Shown here: piece after piece, positions 46,902 through 57,190 of the stretch
How the letters are laid out: each line of letters begins with the position of its first letter
Numbering within the stretch: position 1 is the stretch's first letter
Assembly: GCF_900129615.1 (NCBI RefSeq)
Contig: NZ_FQWI01000001.1
Location: 682,001 to 746,000 of the forward strand
DNA from: Pectobacterium carotovorum
GTDB taxonomy: Bacteria > Pseudomonadota > Gammaproteobacteria > Enterobacterales > Enterobacteriaceae
Reading direction: 5' to 3'
Length of the DNA: 64,000 nt
The notes under the pieces: model-generated
Told to the model about the DNA's origin: nothing
Databases searched by the model: none
What the model saw: only the letters and a program-made list of their open reading frames with translations
Made by a program: the position numbers and the translations under genes

Positions 46902-47846
46902 ATGTCAAAGCAGGACGAACAGCGATTATTGGTCAAGATCGCTACGCTCTATTATAGCGAAGGGATGAAACAAGCAGAAATTGCCGCCTCACTCCATTTG
47001 TCACAGTCTTTTGTCTCCCGCGCTATCACGCGCTGTGTTAAAGAAGGTGTGGTCAAAATCAGCGTAATTCAACCCCCGAACATGTTCATGGGGCTGGAAG
47101 CGGCAATTCAGAAGCGCTACGGCATCGATCAGGCTATCGTGGTGGATGTCGCCGATAACGCCACGCTGACGCAAATCAAGCAGGCGATTGGCTCTGCGGC
47201 CGCGCACTATGTCCAAACCAGTATCCGTCCTGACGATCTGGTGGGTATCTCATCCTGGAGCAGCACGCTGCGGGCGATGGTAGACAGCCTGCATCCGCAA
47301 AGCGTCAAGGCTCAGGGCGTCATCCAGCTGTTAGGTGGCGTGGGGCCAAACGGCAACGTGCAGGCGACGATTCTGACGCAAACCTTAGCCAATCAGCTCA
47401 GCTGTCCCGCTTACCTTTTGCCCGCGCAGAGCATCGAGCGGTCGGTAGAAGATCGCGCTCGTTTGGTGACCAGCGATGAGGTTTCCAACGTGGTCGATAA
47501 ATTCAGCGAGGTGAGTCTGGCACTTGTGGGGATCGGCGTGCTGGAACCGTCGCAACTGCTGAAAAATTCCGGTAACTACTATCACGAAGCGATGCTACAA
47601 CAGCTGGCGGAACGCGGCGCCGTGGGCGATTTATGCCTGCATTACTACAATGCGGAAGGCGAACCGGTGTTGCAGGACGACGAAGATCCGGTGATTGGTA
47701 TGGCATTGCAGCAGCTACGTCAATGTCCGCGCGTAGTGGCACTGGCGGGCGGTGTCGAGAAAAGTGCGGCGATTCGCGGCGCGTTGACCGGCCATTACGT
47801 TGATGTGTTGATTACCGATCGATTAACCGCCGAGACGCTGATCTAA
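46902..47846 (+). CDS. SorC-family transcriptional regulator, probable regulator of the apiose operon
   Basis: A 314-residue SorC/DeoR-type regulator: N-terminal helix-turn-helix GMKQAEIAASLHLSQSFVSRA, then a sugar-phosphate-binding domain (LVGISSWSSTLRAMVD; VIQLLGGVGPNGNVQATIL; LALVGIGVLEPSQLL; VVALAGGVEKSAAIRGAL), as in SorC and CggR. The ATG at 46902 follows AAGGGGAAA; earlier in-frame ATGs (46791) lie too close to the divergent lapA gene and have no ribosome site. It converges on the apiose operon, with its end 88 bases from the isomerase stop, and is the natural candidate to bind the paired palindromes at 52443-52476 and 56878-56911. That link is inference. Confidence 0.9.
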   Translation: MSKQDEQRLLVKIATLYYSEGMKQAEIAASLHLSQSFVSRAITRCVKEGVVKISVIQPPNMFMGLEAAIQKRYGIDQAIVVDVADNATLTQIKQAIGSAAAHYVQTSIRPDDLVGISSWSSTLRAMVDSLHPQSVKAQGVIQLLGGVGPNGNVQATILTQTLANQLSCPAYLLPAQSIERSVEDRARLVTSDEVSNVVDKFSEVSLALVGIGVLEPSQLLKNSGNYYHEAMLQQLAERGAVGDLCLHYYNAEGEPVLQDDEDPVIGMALQQLRQCPRVVALAGGVEKSAAIRGALTGHYVDVLITDRLTAETLI

Positions 47847-47934
47847 CGTACTCATCACTCGTGGTGAGCAATAAGAGTAACGTCAGGCGCAGGATAACTC
47901 CCCCCTGCTCCGCGCCTGACGAACCGTGACGAAA

Positions 47935-48933
47935 TTACTCGTTAACGTTAATGGATGACAGCAGCGCATCCTGCACAATCCGCTGCGCCTGTAACGGATT
48001 CTGTGCTTCCTGCGCCGCCTGAAGCGCCGGGATGTCCAGCTTATCCAGCGCGCGATAGATGTGTTTCAGGAAACGGATAGACAACTGGGCCGCCTCAACG
48101 TGGTTCTCACGGAACGGGAACTGATCGAGCTGCCAGACGCCCTGCCAGTTGTTGATTTTCAGCACGTAGAAGAATTCGAAAATCTCGGTCATATGCACGG
48201 TGCCGACCACCAGATCGTCATCCCAGCCGCGCAGGTTATCATTCACATCCATGCCGAACAGCCGGCCGCGATCGATAATCAACTGGGCAGAATCGGCTGG
48301 GGATTCGCCGCCATACAGCGCATGGCCGAAGTCCAGCAGCACGCCCACATTATCCAGCCCGATATCTTCAATGCCCAGCAGCGTTCGCGCAGCAGAATCC
48401 CAGGTCATTTTCACGCGCGGTTCACGCGGCTTGTACTCAATAGCGAATTTCACATCGGGGTTAGCCCCCGCCAGATCGCGCATGCCATCAACCGCCAGCT
48501 TCCACAGGTTTTTATGGCTGACCTGGAACGGATAATCCCAGCCATCCTGACCTGGCCAGACTTTGACGTAATTCGCACCGAGCTCACGTACAATACCGGC
48601 AGATTCGTGCATTAATTCAAACGCCGCCGCTCGGGCCGCTGGATCGGGGTTGGTAAACGCACCGCGCGACCATTTTTGCAGATAAATTTCCGGCGTGATG
48701 CCAATCGCCTTCAGTCCCGCATCTTTCAGCGCATCTTTCACTTCACTGAGCGTCACGCCCGGCGTGAAGGGATAAGGCAAGTCGACATAAGAAAGTTCGC
48801 CAACCTCTTTCGCCGCTTTGATCTGATCGATCGTGCTCAATGCTGGGCCGTAACCGTCAACAGCATAGCGGTCGATATAATTCGCAAAATGCCACAAACC
48901 GGCACCAAATTCTGGATAGGTATACGTTGCCAT
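47935..48933 (-). CDS. apsI: Sugar isomerase/epimerase, probable D-apiose isomerase
   Basis: A 332-residue xylose isomerase-like TIM-barrel protein (AP endonuclease 2 superfamily). Metal-binding acidic/histidine residues are seen in [12 protein letters not shown] (Glu), [15 protein letters not shown] (Asp, His) and [14 protein letters not shown]. Together with the FGGY kinase and split transketolase it matches the D-apiose transketolase pathway described in Pectobacterium and Actinobacillus, where this enzyme would turn D-apiose into D-apulose. The ATG at 48933 has GAGGTGA upstream. It is separated from the kinase gene by 230 bases that contain an ERIC repeat, so it may be expressed at a different level from the rest. 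A rhamnose/tagatose-type isomerase is possible in principle. Confidence 0.8.
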   Translation of the reverse strand: MATYTYPEFGAGLWHFANYIDRYAVDGYGPALSTIDQIKAAKEVGELSYVDLPYPFTPGVTLSEVKDALKDAGLKAIGITPEIYLQKWSRGAFTNPDPAARAAAFELMHESAGIVRELGANYVKVWPGQDGWDYPFQVSHKNLWKLAVDGMRDLAGANPDVKFAIEYKPREPRVKMTWDSAARTLLGIEDIGLDNVGVLLDFGHALYGGESPADSAQLIIDRGRLFGMDVNDNLRGWDDDLVVGTVHMTEIFEFFYVLKINNWQGVWQLDQFPFRENHVEAAQLSIRFLKHIYRALDKLDIPALQAAQEAQNPLQAQRIVQDALLSSINVNE

Positions 48934-48972
48934 AAAAGTCACCTCATTGATTTGTAATGGTATTGAGCTGCT

Positions 48973-49099
<127 letters not shown>

Positions 49100-49163
49100 T
49101 CTTTCTTGCGTATCGGATAGGTTCTTACTGCTAGCCTTTCTTACTGCTAAAAATGTCTTACGG

Positions 49164-50660
49164 TTAAAAATGGTTATGAGGCCGCAGACGCGCACGCGCC
49201 ACCGCCGTTCGCCACTGTTGATAGCTTTCCAAAATGGCGTGATTAGTCGTCGACGGCTCGATGATCTCGACTTCTCTGGGCAGCGCGGCAATCTGTTCGC
49301 TGTGTTCCCACCACCCCAGCATTTTTCCGCCCAGATAAGCCGCACCCAGCGCCGACACTTCCGCGTTATGGTTGCGAATCAATGGGCGTTGTAAGAGATC
49401 GGCTTGAAACTGCATCAGCCAGCGGTTTTGTGTCGCGCCGCCGTCGACGCGCAGCGCGGGTAACGCGGCCTGCGACGCCTGCTCCATCGCGAAAAAGACA
49501 TCGGCAATCTGATACGCGATAGCTTCCAGCCCAGCACGAGCGATGATGGCGGGTGTGGTGGCGTCGCATAGGCCGCACAGCAGGCCACGCGCTTGCACAT
49601 CCCAATAAGGCGCGCCCAGCCCAGATAACGCAGGAACGAAGAAAACGCCCTGATTAGACTCAGCGCTGAGCGCCAGTTCGGTCAGTTGCGTAACAGAAGG
49701 GATGCCCAGCATCTGGCCAATCCAGGCAAATCCCGACCCAGTGTGGGTAATGTTGCCTTCCAGTGCGTAGCGCACTTCACCATCGTGCCAGGCAATCGTG
49801 GTGCTAAGCCCTTCAGCCTGTTGATGTGGCGTGTTGATGGTCGTCATTAGCGACGAACCGGTGCCGTATGTCGCCTTGATTTCACCGCTTTGGGTGATAC
49901 CCTGACCGTACAGCGCCGCATGAGAATCGCCAATCAGCGCCACAATCGGTACACCAGCGGCAAGCCCGCTAATGCCCGTCACACCGGTGTGACCGTGTAA
50001 CGCCGAGGACGGCGTAACGGCAGGTAGGCACACACTGGGAATACCGAACAGCGCCAGCAGATCCTCATCCCAGCAGCCACGGTGGATATTGAACAACTGG
50101 GTTCTCGCCGCATTGGAATAGTCGGTGGAATACGCTCGTCCGCCGCTAAATTGCCAGTTAAGCCAGCAATCCACCGTTCCGATGCACAGTTCCCCCTGCA
50201 TCGCGCGGGCAACGCCGTCCGGCAATTCCGCCAGCATGGCGTGAAGTTTGGCGGCGGGAAAAAGCGGATCAACCTGTAGCCCGGTGCGGGATTCAATCAG
50301 GCGCGCCTCCGCACTACCCTGCAAGGCCTGACAGAATTTCTCCGCGCGACGATCTTGCCAACTGACTAACGGCGTCAGCGGCTTTCCGGTTCGCCTGTCC
50401 CAAATCAGCACCGACTCGCGCTGATTACTGATCGCCACCCCCACCACCTGAACCCGGTGTAATGACGACAGGCAGGCTTCTGCCGCCTGACAAACCGCAC
50501 GCCAGATCGCCATCGCATCCTGCTCGGCTCTGCCCGGCTGCGGGTGCGTCACCTGCAAAGCGACCGCCGCTTTAGCCAGAATGTGCCCCCGCTCATCGAC
50601 GGCAATCGCTTTAGCGTTCGTCGTCCCTTCATCGATTGCCAAAATAACCGGCGTAAACAT
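49164..50660 (-). CDS. apsK: FGGY-family carbohydrate kinase, probable D-apulose kinase
   Basis: A 498-residue FGGY sugar kinase: N-terminal phosphate loop PVILAIDEGTTNAKAIAVD, ISNQRESVLIWDRRTGKPL as in glycerol/xylulose kinases, GDSHAALYGQG, and the C-terminal ATPase motif LRVDGGATQNRWLMQFQAD. In the apiose pathway it phosphorylates D-apulose to apulose 4-phosphate. Two adjacent ATGs are possible: 50663 overlaps the transketolase stop (TGATG), and 50660 is better spaced (six bases) from GGAGG. It lies directly downstream of the transketolase subunits. Confidence 0.83.
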   Translation of the reverse strand: MFTPVILAIDEGTTNAKAIAVDERGHILAKAAVALQVTHPQPGRAEQDAMAIWRAVCQAAEACLSSLHRVQVVGVAISNQRESVLIWDRRTGKPLTPLVSWQDRRAEKFCQALQGSAEARLIESRTGLQVDPLFPAAKLHAMLAELPDGVARAMQGELCIGTVDCWLNWQFSGGRAYSTDYSNAARTQLFNIHRGCWDEDLLALFGIPSVCLPAVTPSSALHGHTGVTGISGLAAGVPIVALIGDSHAALYGQGITQSGEIKATYGTGSSLMTTINTPHQQAEGLSTTIAWHDGEVRYALEGNITHTGSGFAWIGQMLGIPSVTQLTELALSAESNQGVFFVPALSGLGAPYWDVQARGLLCGLCDATTPAIIARAGLEAIAYQIADVFFAMEQASQAALPALRVDGGATQNRWLMQFQADLLQRPLIRNHNAEVSALGAAYLGGKMLGWWEHSEQIAALPREVEIIEPSTTNHAILESYQQWRTAVARARLRPHNHF

Positions 50661-50662
50661 CA

Positions 50663-51607
50663 TCAGCCTCCCGGGCAAAGACGCAGTGCCGCGTTGACAA
50701 TGCCCGTCGCGTCCAGCCCGTGATGCGCCCGCATCGCGCTCCGATCGGCGGCAATCGCGTATTGACCGTCGGGAATACCTAACCGTACGAGAGGAATTCC
50801 GCTGCCCGCTTCTGCCAGCACTTCCGCTACCAGACTGCCTGCACCGCCGTTGACGTTATGTTCTTCTACTGTGATAACGCGAGGTGTTTCACTCAGAATT
50901 TCAAGCAATTGCTGAGTATTACACGGGCGGATAGAGGAAAGATTAACCACCGTAGCAGCGAGTCCTTTTTCTGCTAATAATTCAGCCGCCGTCACAATTT
51001 CATGCACGGTCGACCCCAGCCCAACCAGCGTGATATCGCGCCCCTTGCGCAGCACATCGATCTGCCCCGGCACAAAGCGGTACTGCTCATCGTGCAAGGC
51101 AGGCAGCGGTTTACCATCGAGGCGGATATAGACCGGCCCCTGATGTTCAAACGCATAGTCGATAATCTGGCGGCACTCTTCCGGGCTAGACGGCGCGTAG
51201 ATCTCAATATTGCCAAACCCTCTCAGCACCGCGATGTCGTCAATACTGTGGTGCGTGCTGGCGAGCGGACCATAGCTACAGCCCGCATTCAGCCCAAACA
51301 GTTTGACGTTGCTGTTGTTGTAACAGACGTCGACTTTGAGCTGTTCATTCGCGCGGGAGATCAAAAACGGGGCTGCGTTACAGGTCACTGCAATCTTGCC
51401 ACCGATAGACAGCCCTACCGCCGTCCCCACCATGGTTTGTTCTGCAATCCCCACGTTGACAATACGGTCAGGAAAACGCTGTATGAAAGGCGAAATCTTC
51501 GCCGTTGAGCTTGAATCCGCCAACACCGGGACTAAATCAATCCCCTGTTCGACGGCCTTAATGAACTGCTCGACCATGACGGTTGCCAGATGTTCTGCGT
51601 TACTCAT
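50663..51607 (-). CDS. aptB: Transketolase C-terminal subunit, probable apulose-4-phosphate transketolase subunit B
   Basis: A 314-residue protein equal to the pyrimidine-binding and C-terminal domains of transketolase: DRIVNVGIAEQTMVGTAVGL carries the catalytic Glu that activates thiamine diphosphate, and the end has TVEEHNVNGGAGSLVAEVLAE. With the A subunit it makes a split transketolase. In the apiose pathway the complex transfers a two-carbon unit from apulose 4-phosphate to glyceraldehyde 3-phosphate, giving xylulose 5-phosphate and dihydroxyacetone phosphate. The start codon overlaps the end of the A subunit gene by 8 bases (ATGAGTAA). Confidence 0.85.
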   Translation of the reverse strand: MSNAEHLATVMVEQFIKAVEQGIDLVPVLADSSSTAKISPFIQRFPDRIVNVGIAEQTMVGTAVGLSIGGKIAVTCNAAPFLISRANEQLKVDVCYNNSNVKLFGLNAGCSYGPLASTHHSIDDIAVLRGFGNIEIYAPSSPEECRQIIDYAFEHQGPVYIRLDGKPLPALHDEQYRFVPGQIDVLRKGRDITLVGLGSTVHEIVTAAELLAEKGLAATVVNLSSIRPCNTQQLLEILSETPRVITVEEHNVNGGAGSLVAEVLAEAGSGIPLVRLGIPDGQYAIAADRSAMRAHHGLDATGIVNAALRLCPGG

Positions 51608-52430
51608 CTTTTAATTCCTCCAGCGCCAGTGCAATTTCCTCGCCTTTCGGCACCCGGTGGTGCCATTCAGCCCGTCCCTGAATAAACGACACGCCCGCGC
51701 CTTTCTCCGTATTCGCAATCACCACGTTCGGCTTGCCGTTGCGCGGCAGATTCTCCAGCGTTTCCACCACCGAACGCATGTCATTGCCCGCGCATTCCGT
51801 GACCTCTAAACCAAAAGCCTGCCACTTCTCCGCCAGCGGATCGGTGTTCATGATGGAACTCGTCGGCCCTGCCAGTTGCAGCTTGTTCTTGTCATTGATG
51901 ATGATCAGGTTATCCAGTTGGTAATGCGCTGCCGCTAGCGCCGCTTCCCAGTTGCTGCCTTCCGCCAGCTCACCATCGCCCGTCAGAACGAACACCCGGC
52001 GCGGGCTGTTATCGCGCTTCGCCGCCAGCGCAATACCGACGGCAACCGGCAGCCCGTGCCCCAGCGCACCGGTGTTCAGTTCAATCCCCGGCGTCTTGTG
52101 CTTAACCGGATGCCCCGGCAAATGCGAATCGGGGTGCTGATAGGTCTCCAGCCACGCTTCTGGGAAATAGCCCGCTTCCGCCAGACAGCAGTAATAACCG
52201 CCGACCGCATGACCTTTTGACTGAATGTAAATATCCCGCTGCGGATCCTGAAGGCGATCCGGTGCACAGTTCAGAATGCGAAAATACAGCGCCGTCAGAA
52301 TCTCAACCTGTGACAGATCGGCACCCGTGTGCCCGCCAGCCGGGCTATTGGCATTCAGATGAATAATGCGGCGACGAATGGCGCGGGCTTTATGCGTCAA
52401 CGCCTCCACCGATAATGCGTACGGATTCAT
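51600..52430 (-). CDS. aptA: Transketolase N-terminal subunit, probable apulose-4-phosphate transketolase subunit A
   Basis: A 276-residue protein equal to the thiamine diphosphate-binding domain of transketolase: GGHTGADLSQVEILTALYF, the cofactor/Mg motif VLTGDGELAEGSNWEAALAA...NLIIINDKN, and ALGHGLPVAVGIALAAK. It is the first gene of the enzyme half of the operon (aptA, aptB, kinase, isomerase) and has its own upstream region with a paired palindrome (52443-52476), so it may be read from an internal promoter as well as from the transporter genes. Confidence 0.85.
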   Translation of the reverse strand: MNPYALSVEALTHKARAIRRRIIHLNANSPAGGHTGADLSQVEILTALYFRILNCAPDRLQDPQRDIYIQSKGHAVGGYYCCLAEAGYFPEAWLETYQHPDSHLPGHPVKHKTPGIELNTGALGHGLPVAVGIALAAKRDNSPRRVFVLTGDGELAEGSNWEAALAAAHYQLDNLIIINDKNKLQLAGPTSSIMNTDPLAEKWQAFGLEVTECAGNDMRSVVETLENLPRNGKPNVVIANTEKGAGVSFIQGRAEWHHRVPKGEEIALALEELKDE

Positions 52431-52442
52431 ACTTCACCTCGC

Positions 52443-52476
52443 TTGAATTTTTACTCAAAAACGAATATTTATTCAT
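52443..52476. promoter_or_regulatory. Paired inverted repeats before aptA (operator candidate)
   Basis: TTGAATTTTTACTCAA (52443-52458) and ACGAATATTTATTCAT (52461-52476) fit the pattern TTGAAT-N4-ATTCAA with one and three mismatches. Their 18-bp centre spacing is the same as in the pair at 56878-56911. They probably bind the SorC-type regulator. They lie 13 bases before aptA. Confidence 0.65.
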
Positions 52477-52592
52477 ATCAAATCAAAAAAAATTGCGCTC
52501 AAATCGGGCCTCGGTATGCCTACCGACATCGCTCTCGCCACAACTCAACGCCCCCGTGCTCGTTACGCTTAACCGCTGCTATTTACGCTTAA

Positions 52593-53690
52593 CTATGTCC
52601 CTTCCACCGCGGCCTTCTGTGACACAATGGCGGCCTTGTGCTGCATCCGGTTTTGCATCTGGTCGATAATCACCGCCACAATGATGACGATACCTTTAAT
52701 CACCATCTGCCAGAATTCACTCACGCCCATCATCACCAGCCCGTCGGCAAGAATCCCGATAACAAACGCGCCAATCAGCGTGCCCAGAATCGTGCCGCGC
52801 CCGCCCGCCAATGACGTTCCGCCGAGTACCACGGCAGCGATCGCGTTCATTTCAAAGGCGGTGCCGGTTGCCGGATGGCTGGCGACCAGTTGAGAGGACA
52901 CCACGATGCCCGCGATAGCCGCACAGAAGCCGGAAATGGTGTAGACCCAGACTTTGACCTGACGCACTTTGACGCCGGAAAGTTCAGCGGCACGTTCGTT
53001 GTCACCAATCGCATAGACATGGCGACCGAACGGCAGGCGACGCGCCACATAGGCAATCACCACAGCCAGCACCAGCATCAGCCAGATAGCCAGCGGTAGC
53101 CCCAGGATCGTGGCAGAACCAATCAGCTCAAAGCCGGTGTTGCCCAACTGCGGGTTACCGCCCAAGCCGGGGAACGTCTCCCCGCCGGAAATCAGCATCG
53201 ATGCCCCGCGCACGATGTACATCGTTCCGAGCGTGCAAATAAAAGGCGCAACGTTATACCGCGTGATAATCCAGCCGTTAATGGCCCCGATGAGCGCGCC
53301 AATCAGCAGCACGACAGGCACGATGACCCACACGCTGGGGAAAATCGCGACGCCGAACATCGGCAGCACAATTCCCTGAGTAATCATGTAGCCCGCCACC
53401 ATGCCGCACAGCCCCAGCGTGGCGCCGATCGACAGATCAATCCCCGCGGTGATGATGACAAACGTGATCCCCAGCGCCAGAAACGCATTGATGGCAATGT
53501 GCTTCACCATGATGATCAGGCTACCCGTCGCCAAAAAACCGGGCACCGTGAAGGCAAAGAACCCCAAAATCAGGAACAGCGCGATAAACGTGCGCAGCCT
53601 GAGAATCAACAGCAGGATGCTCTCTCGTGAGCGTACAAACTTACCCGGTGATAGCGCGCCTGACGCCGCCGGAAGGTGAGTCGTTTTCAT
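52593..53690 (-). CDS. Sugar ABC transporter permease (RbsC type), probable D-apiose importer
   Basis: A 365-residue inner membrane permease of the ribose/xylose family with about eight to ten membrane segments (FIALFLILGFFAFTVPGFLA; INAFLALGITFVIITAGIDLSIG, the conserved RbsC helix with GIDLSIG; AIAAVVLGGTSLAGGRGTILG, the family loop). The ATG at 53690 lies next to the ATPase stop; a GTG at 53708 would overlap it. Third component of the importer after binding protein and ATPase. Followed by a 162-base gap with the second operator pair. Confidence 0.9.
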   Translation of the reverse strand: MKTTHLPAASGALSPGKFVRSRESILLLILRLRTFIALFLILGFFAFTVPGFLATGSLIIMVKHIAINAFLALGITFVIITAGIDLSIGATLGLCGMVAGYMITQGIVLPMFGVAIFPSVWVIVPVVLLIGALIGAINGWIITRYNVAPFICTLGTMYIVRGASMLISGGETFPGLGGNPQLGNTGFELIGSATILGLPLAIWLMLVLAVVIAYVARRLPFGRHVYAIGDNERAAELSGVKVRQVKVWVYTISGFCAAIAGIVVSSQLVASHPATGTAFEMNAIAAVVLGGTSLAGGRGTILGTLIGAFVIGILADGLVMMGVSEFWQMVIKGIVIIVAVIIDQMQNRMQHKAAIVSQKAAVEGT

Positions 53691-53691
53691 G

Positions 53692-55248
53692 TCAGAACCC
53701 TTGTGCACTTGCCGAAACCAATGCCGACTCGCTGGCCGCTTGACGCGAAATATTCGCCGTCAGTTTGCCATTCGACATCACCAAAATGCGGTCCGATACC
53801 GCCATAATTTCTTTCAGATCCGAGGTGGAAAACAGCACGCCGATGCCCTGTTCGGACAGCCCAACCATCATTTCAAACACATCGGCCTTGGCACCGACAT
53901 CAATGCCCCGCGTTGGCTCGTCCAGTAACAGCACTTTGGGGCTGGTCAGCAACGAGCGACCAATCACCACTTTTTGCTGATTGCCTCCACTGAGTGCCTG
54001 AATTTCGACGTCGGGTGAAGACACTTTGATCGCCAACTGCCCAATCGTGCTGGCAACCACTTCCTGCTCCTGGCGCTGGAAGATCGCCATGCCGTATTTC
54101 AGCCGCCGCCACAGGCTGGCGATGGTGAGATTGGAGGCCACCGACGAGAGCGGAAAGATGCCGGTTTTTTTGCGATCTTCCGGCACCAGACTCATGCCCA
54201 TACGAATGCGCTGAGCGGTAGAAAGACGCGGATTCACCGGTTTGCTATCGAGATAAATCTTGCCCAGATAATCATTCTGAATACCCAGCAGACACTCAAA
54301 GAGTTCGGTGCGTCCCGCGCCCATCAGCCCGTAAATGCCGACAATTTCCCCTTCACGCACCATCAGCGACACATCATTAACCACCTGATGCCCGGCATCG
54401 TTGAGACAGGTAAGGTGCTCCGCTTCCAATATCGGCGCACCGAACGTCCTGCCCGGATGCAGGAAGCTGGTGACAGGGTCACCGCCGAGCATTTCCCGCA
54501 CGATCCACGGCACGTCGATATCGCTGACCGCAGCTTCCGCCTGAAAGCAGCCATCTCGCAGGATGGTGATGTAGTCACCAATCGCCATCAGTTCTTCCAG
54601 CCGGTGCGAAATGTAGATGATGGAAACATTCTGGCGAGTCAGCTCGCGGATCACGCGAAACAGAATCTCCACTTCGGTTTTGCTTAGCGCGGAGGTCGGT
54701 TCGTCCAGAATCAGAATGTCAGCCTGATCCGCCAGCGCTTTAGCAATTTCCACCAGTTGTTGCTGGCCGACTTTCAGGCTGGCGACCTCGGTGCGCGGCG
54801 AAATATCCTGATCGAGACGCGCCATCAGCTCCGCCGCAATCCGCTCCTGCGCCAGATAATCGATAGGCGCAACGCCCTTTTGCAGTTCCCGTCCCAGGAA
54901 GATGTTCTCCGCCACGCTCAGGTTCTCGGACAGGTTAAGTTCCTGATGCACCATGCCGATGCCTTTCGCTGCCGCATCGCGGGTATCTGCTATACGTACG
55001 GCTTCGCCATTCAGCAAAATCTGGCCGGACGTCGGCTGCTGCACGCCGGCCAGAATCTTCATCAGCGTCGATTTACCCGCCCCGTTTTCACCAATGATCA
55101 CGTTGACCTTGCCGCGATAAACGTTGTAATCGACGTTATCCAGCGCTTTGGTGCCGGGAAACAGCATGGTGATGCCGCGGGTCGCCATGACGATATCGGG
55201 TCGGCTCACTGCGTCTGGCTGTAGCGAGACGTCTGGTTTTTCCATCAT
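53692..55248 (-). CDS. Sugar ABC transporter ATPase (RbsA type), probable D-apiose importer
   Basis: A 518-residue double-cassette ATPase. First cassette: Walker A GENGAGKST near residue 58, signature LKVGQQQLVEIAKAL, Walker B ILILDEPTSAL. Second: degenerate Walker A YGLMGAGRTE, signature LSGGNQQKVVIGRSL, Walker B LLLDEPTRGID. This asymmetric layout is typical of ribose-type importers. The first 20 residues before VMATRGITMLFPG are an extension. Starts at ATG 55248, overlapping the lipoprotein gene end (ATGATGG). Confidence 0.92.
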   Translation of the reverse strand: MMEKPDVSLQPDAVSRPDIVMATRGITMLFPGTKALDNVDYNVYRGKVNVIIGENGAGKSTLMKILAGVQQPTSGQILLNGEAVRIADTRDAAAKGIGMVHQELNLSENLSVAENIFLGRELQKGVAPIDYLAQERIAAELMARLDQDISPRTEVASLKVGQQQLVEIAKALADQADILILDEPTSALSKTEVEILFRVIRELTRQNVSIIYISHRLEELMAIGDYITILRDGCFQAEAAVSDIDVPWIVREMLGGDPVTSFLHPGRTFGAPILEAEHLTCLNDAGHQVVNDVSLMVREGEIVGIYGLMGAGRTELFECLLGIQNDYLGKIYLDSKPVNPRLSTAQRIRMGMSLVPEDRKKTGIFPLSSVASNLTIASLWRRLKYGMAIFQRQEQEVVASTIGQLAIKVSSPDVEIQALSGGNQQKVVIGRSLLTSPKVLLLDEPTRGIDVGAKADVFEMMVGLSEQGIGVLFSTSDLKEIMAVSDRILVMSNGKLTANISRQAASESALVSASAQGF

Positions 55249-55877
55249 TTCGCCCCTCCGCTACGCGTGTCGGTCAGGTTTAACGTCATCGGCACCGCCT
55301 CGCTGATGCCCTGTTTGGTCACCACCAGCGCCGCCAGGACGTTAACGGGCTTACCCTGCACGCCCGCATCCAGCTCCGGCAACGATGCCAGCGCTTTGTT
55401 ATTCAACGCGCGAGCCAGTTGGGCAAACTGAACCTGATTTTTGAAGTCATCAAAGCGAATAAACCCAGCGGCATCGCGGATGGCATTGCCTTTGACGATG
55501 GGCCCCAGTTGGAGCGTGACGGCGTCACCTTGCACATCAAGCATCAATTTCCCTTCACGACTTGCCCGGTCAATCCCGCTGACCGTGCCCTGAAGTCGTG
55601 CGTAGACGGCTTTACGCGCTGAATCCTCCAGTGCTGCCTGCGTTTGCTTCACTTCATCCCAGGACAATGCCTGCTGCTGCGCTGCTGGCAACAGCGTTGG
55701 CTGCCACAGCGCTGTCGCGATGTTCTCTGGCGTCATGGTGCTATAGCCCGGCACAGAAGCCGGGTCGACCGGAATGATCGGCTTACCGTTCTCATCCAGA
55801 TCGACCACCGTACAGGCGGATAGCAGCAAGGCGCAGAGCCCAACCCAGCAGGCGCGATATCGTTCATCGAACAGCAT
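55245..55877 (-). CDS. DUF2291-family lipoprotein linked to sugar importer
   Basis: A 210-residue lipoprotein with lipobox LLLSAC (cysteine near residue 22), followed by VVDLDENGKPIIPVD. Central segments LQGTVSGIDRASREGKLMLDVQGD and GFIRFDDFKNQVQFAQLARALN are of the DUF2291 type, which recurs beside ribose/xylose-type ABC operons. Its molecular role is not established; a periplasmic accessory to the importer is plausible. Located between the binding-protein and ATPase genes, overlapping the latter by four bases. Confidence 0.82.
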   Translation of the reverse strand: MLFDERYRACWVGLCALLLSACTVVDLDENGKPIIPVDPASVPGYSTMTPENIATALWQPTLLPAAQQQALSWDEVKQTQAALEDSARKAVYARLQGTVSGIDRASREGKLMLDVQGDAVTLQLGPIVKGNAIRDAAGFIRFDDFKNQVQFAQLARALNNKALASLPELDAGVQGKPVNVLAALVVTKQGISEAVPMTLNLTDTRSGGAK

Positions 55878-55921
55878 AACGACTCCTCTATCAGCAGGAG
55901 CTTACGCTCCTGTCGCCTTAA

Positions 55922-56983
<1,062 letters not shown>

Positions 56984-57097
56984 TTACATTTTGCGCGAGG
57001 CGATAGCGGTGAGAATCGGGAAGAAACAGAGACAGGAGAAATTTTTAACGTTGCGTCAGCAACGGCCCACGGGGTGACCGACAAGGAGTTCCGACAT

Positions 57098-57127
57098 AAA
57101 AAATGCGGATGACGAATGCCATCCGCA
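57098..57127 (-). terminator. Terminator of pgpB
   Basis: An 8-bp stem TGCGGATG/CATCCGCA (57104-57111, 57120-57127), followed on the minus strand by TTTTTT. It lies 64 bases downstream of the pgpB stop. Confidence 0.85.
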
Positions 57128-57190
57128 GGGTACGTGCTACAGGGGATTATCTATGGCGTACAACCTACAACGGGAACCACAACTCACGGG

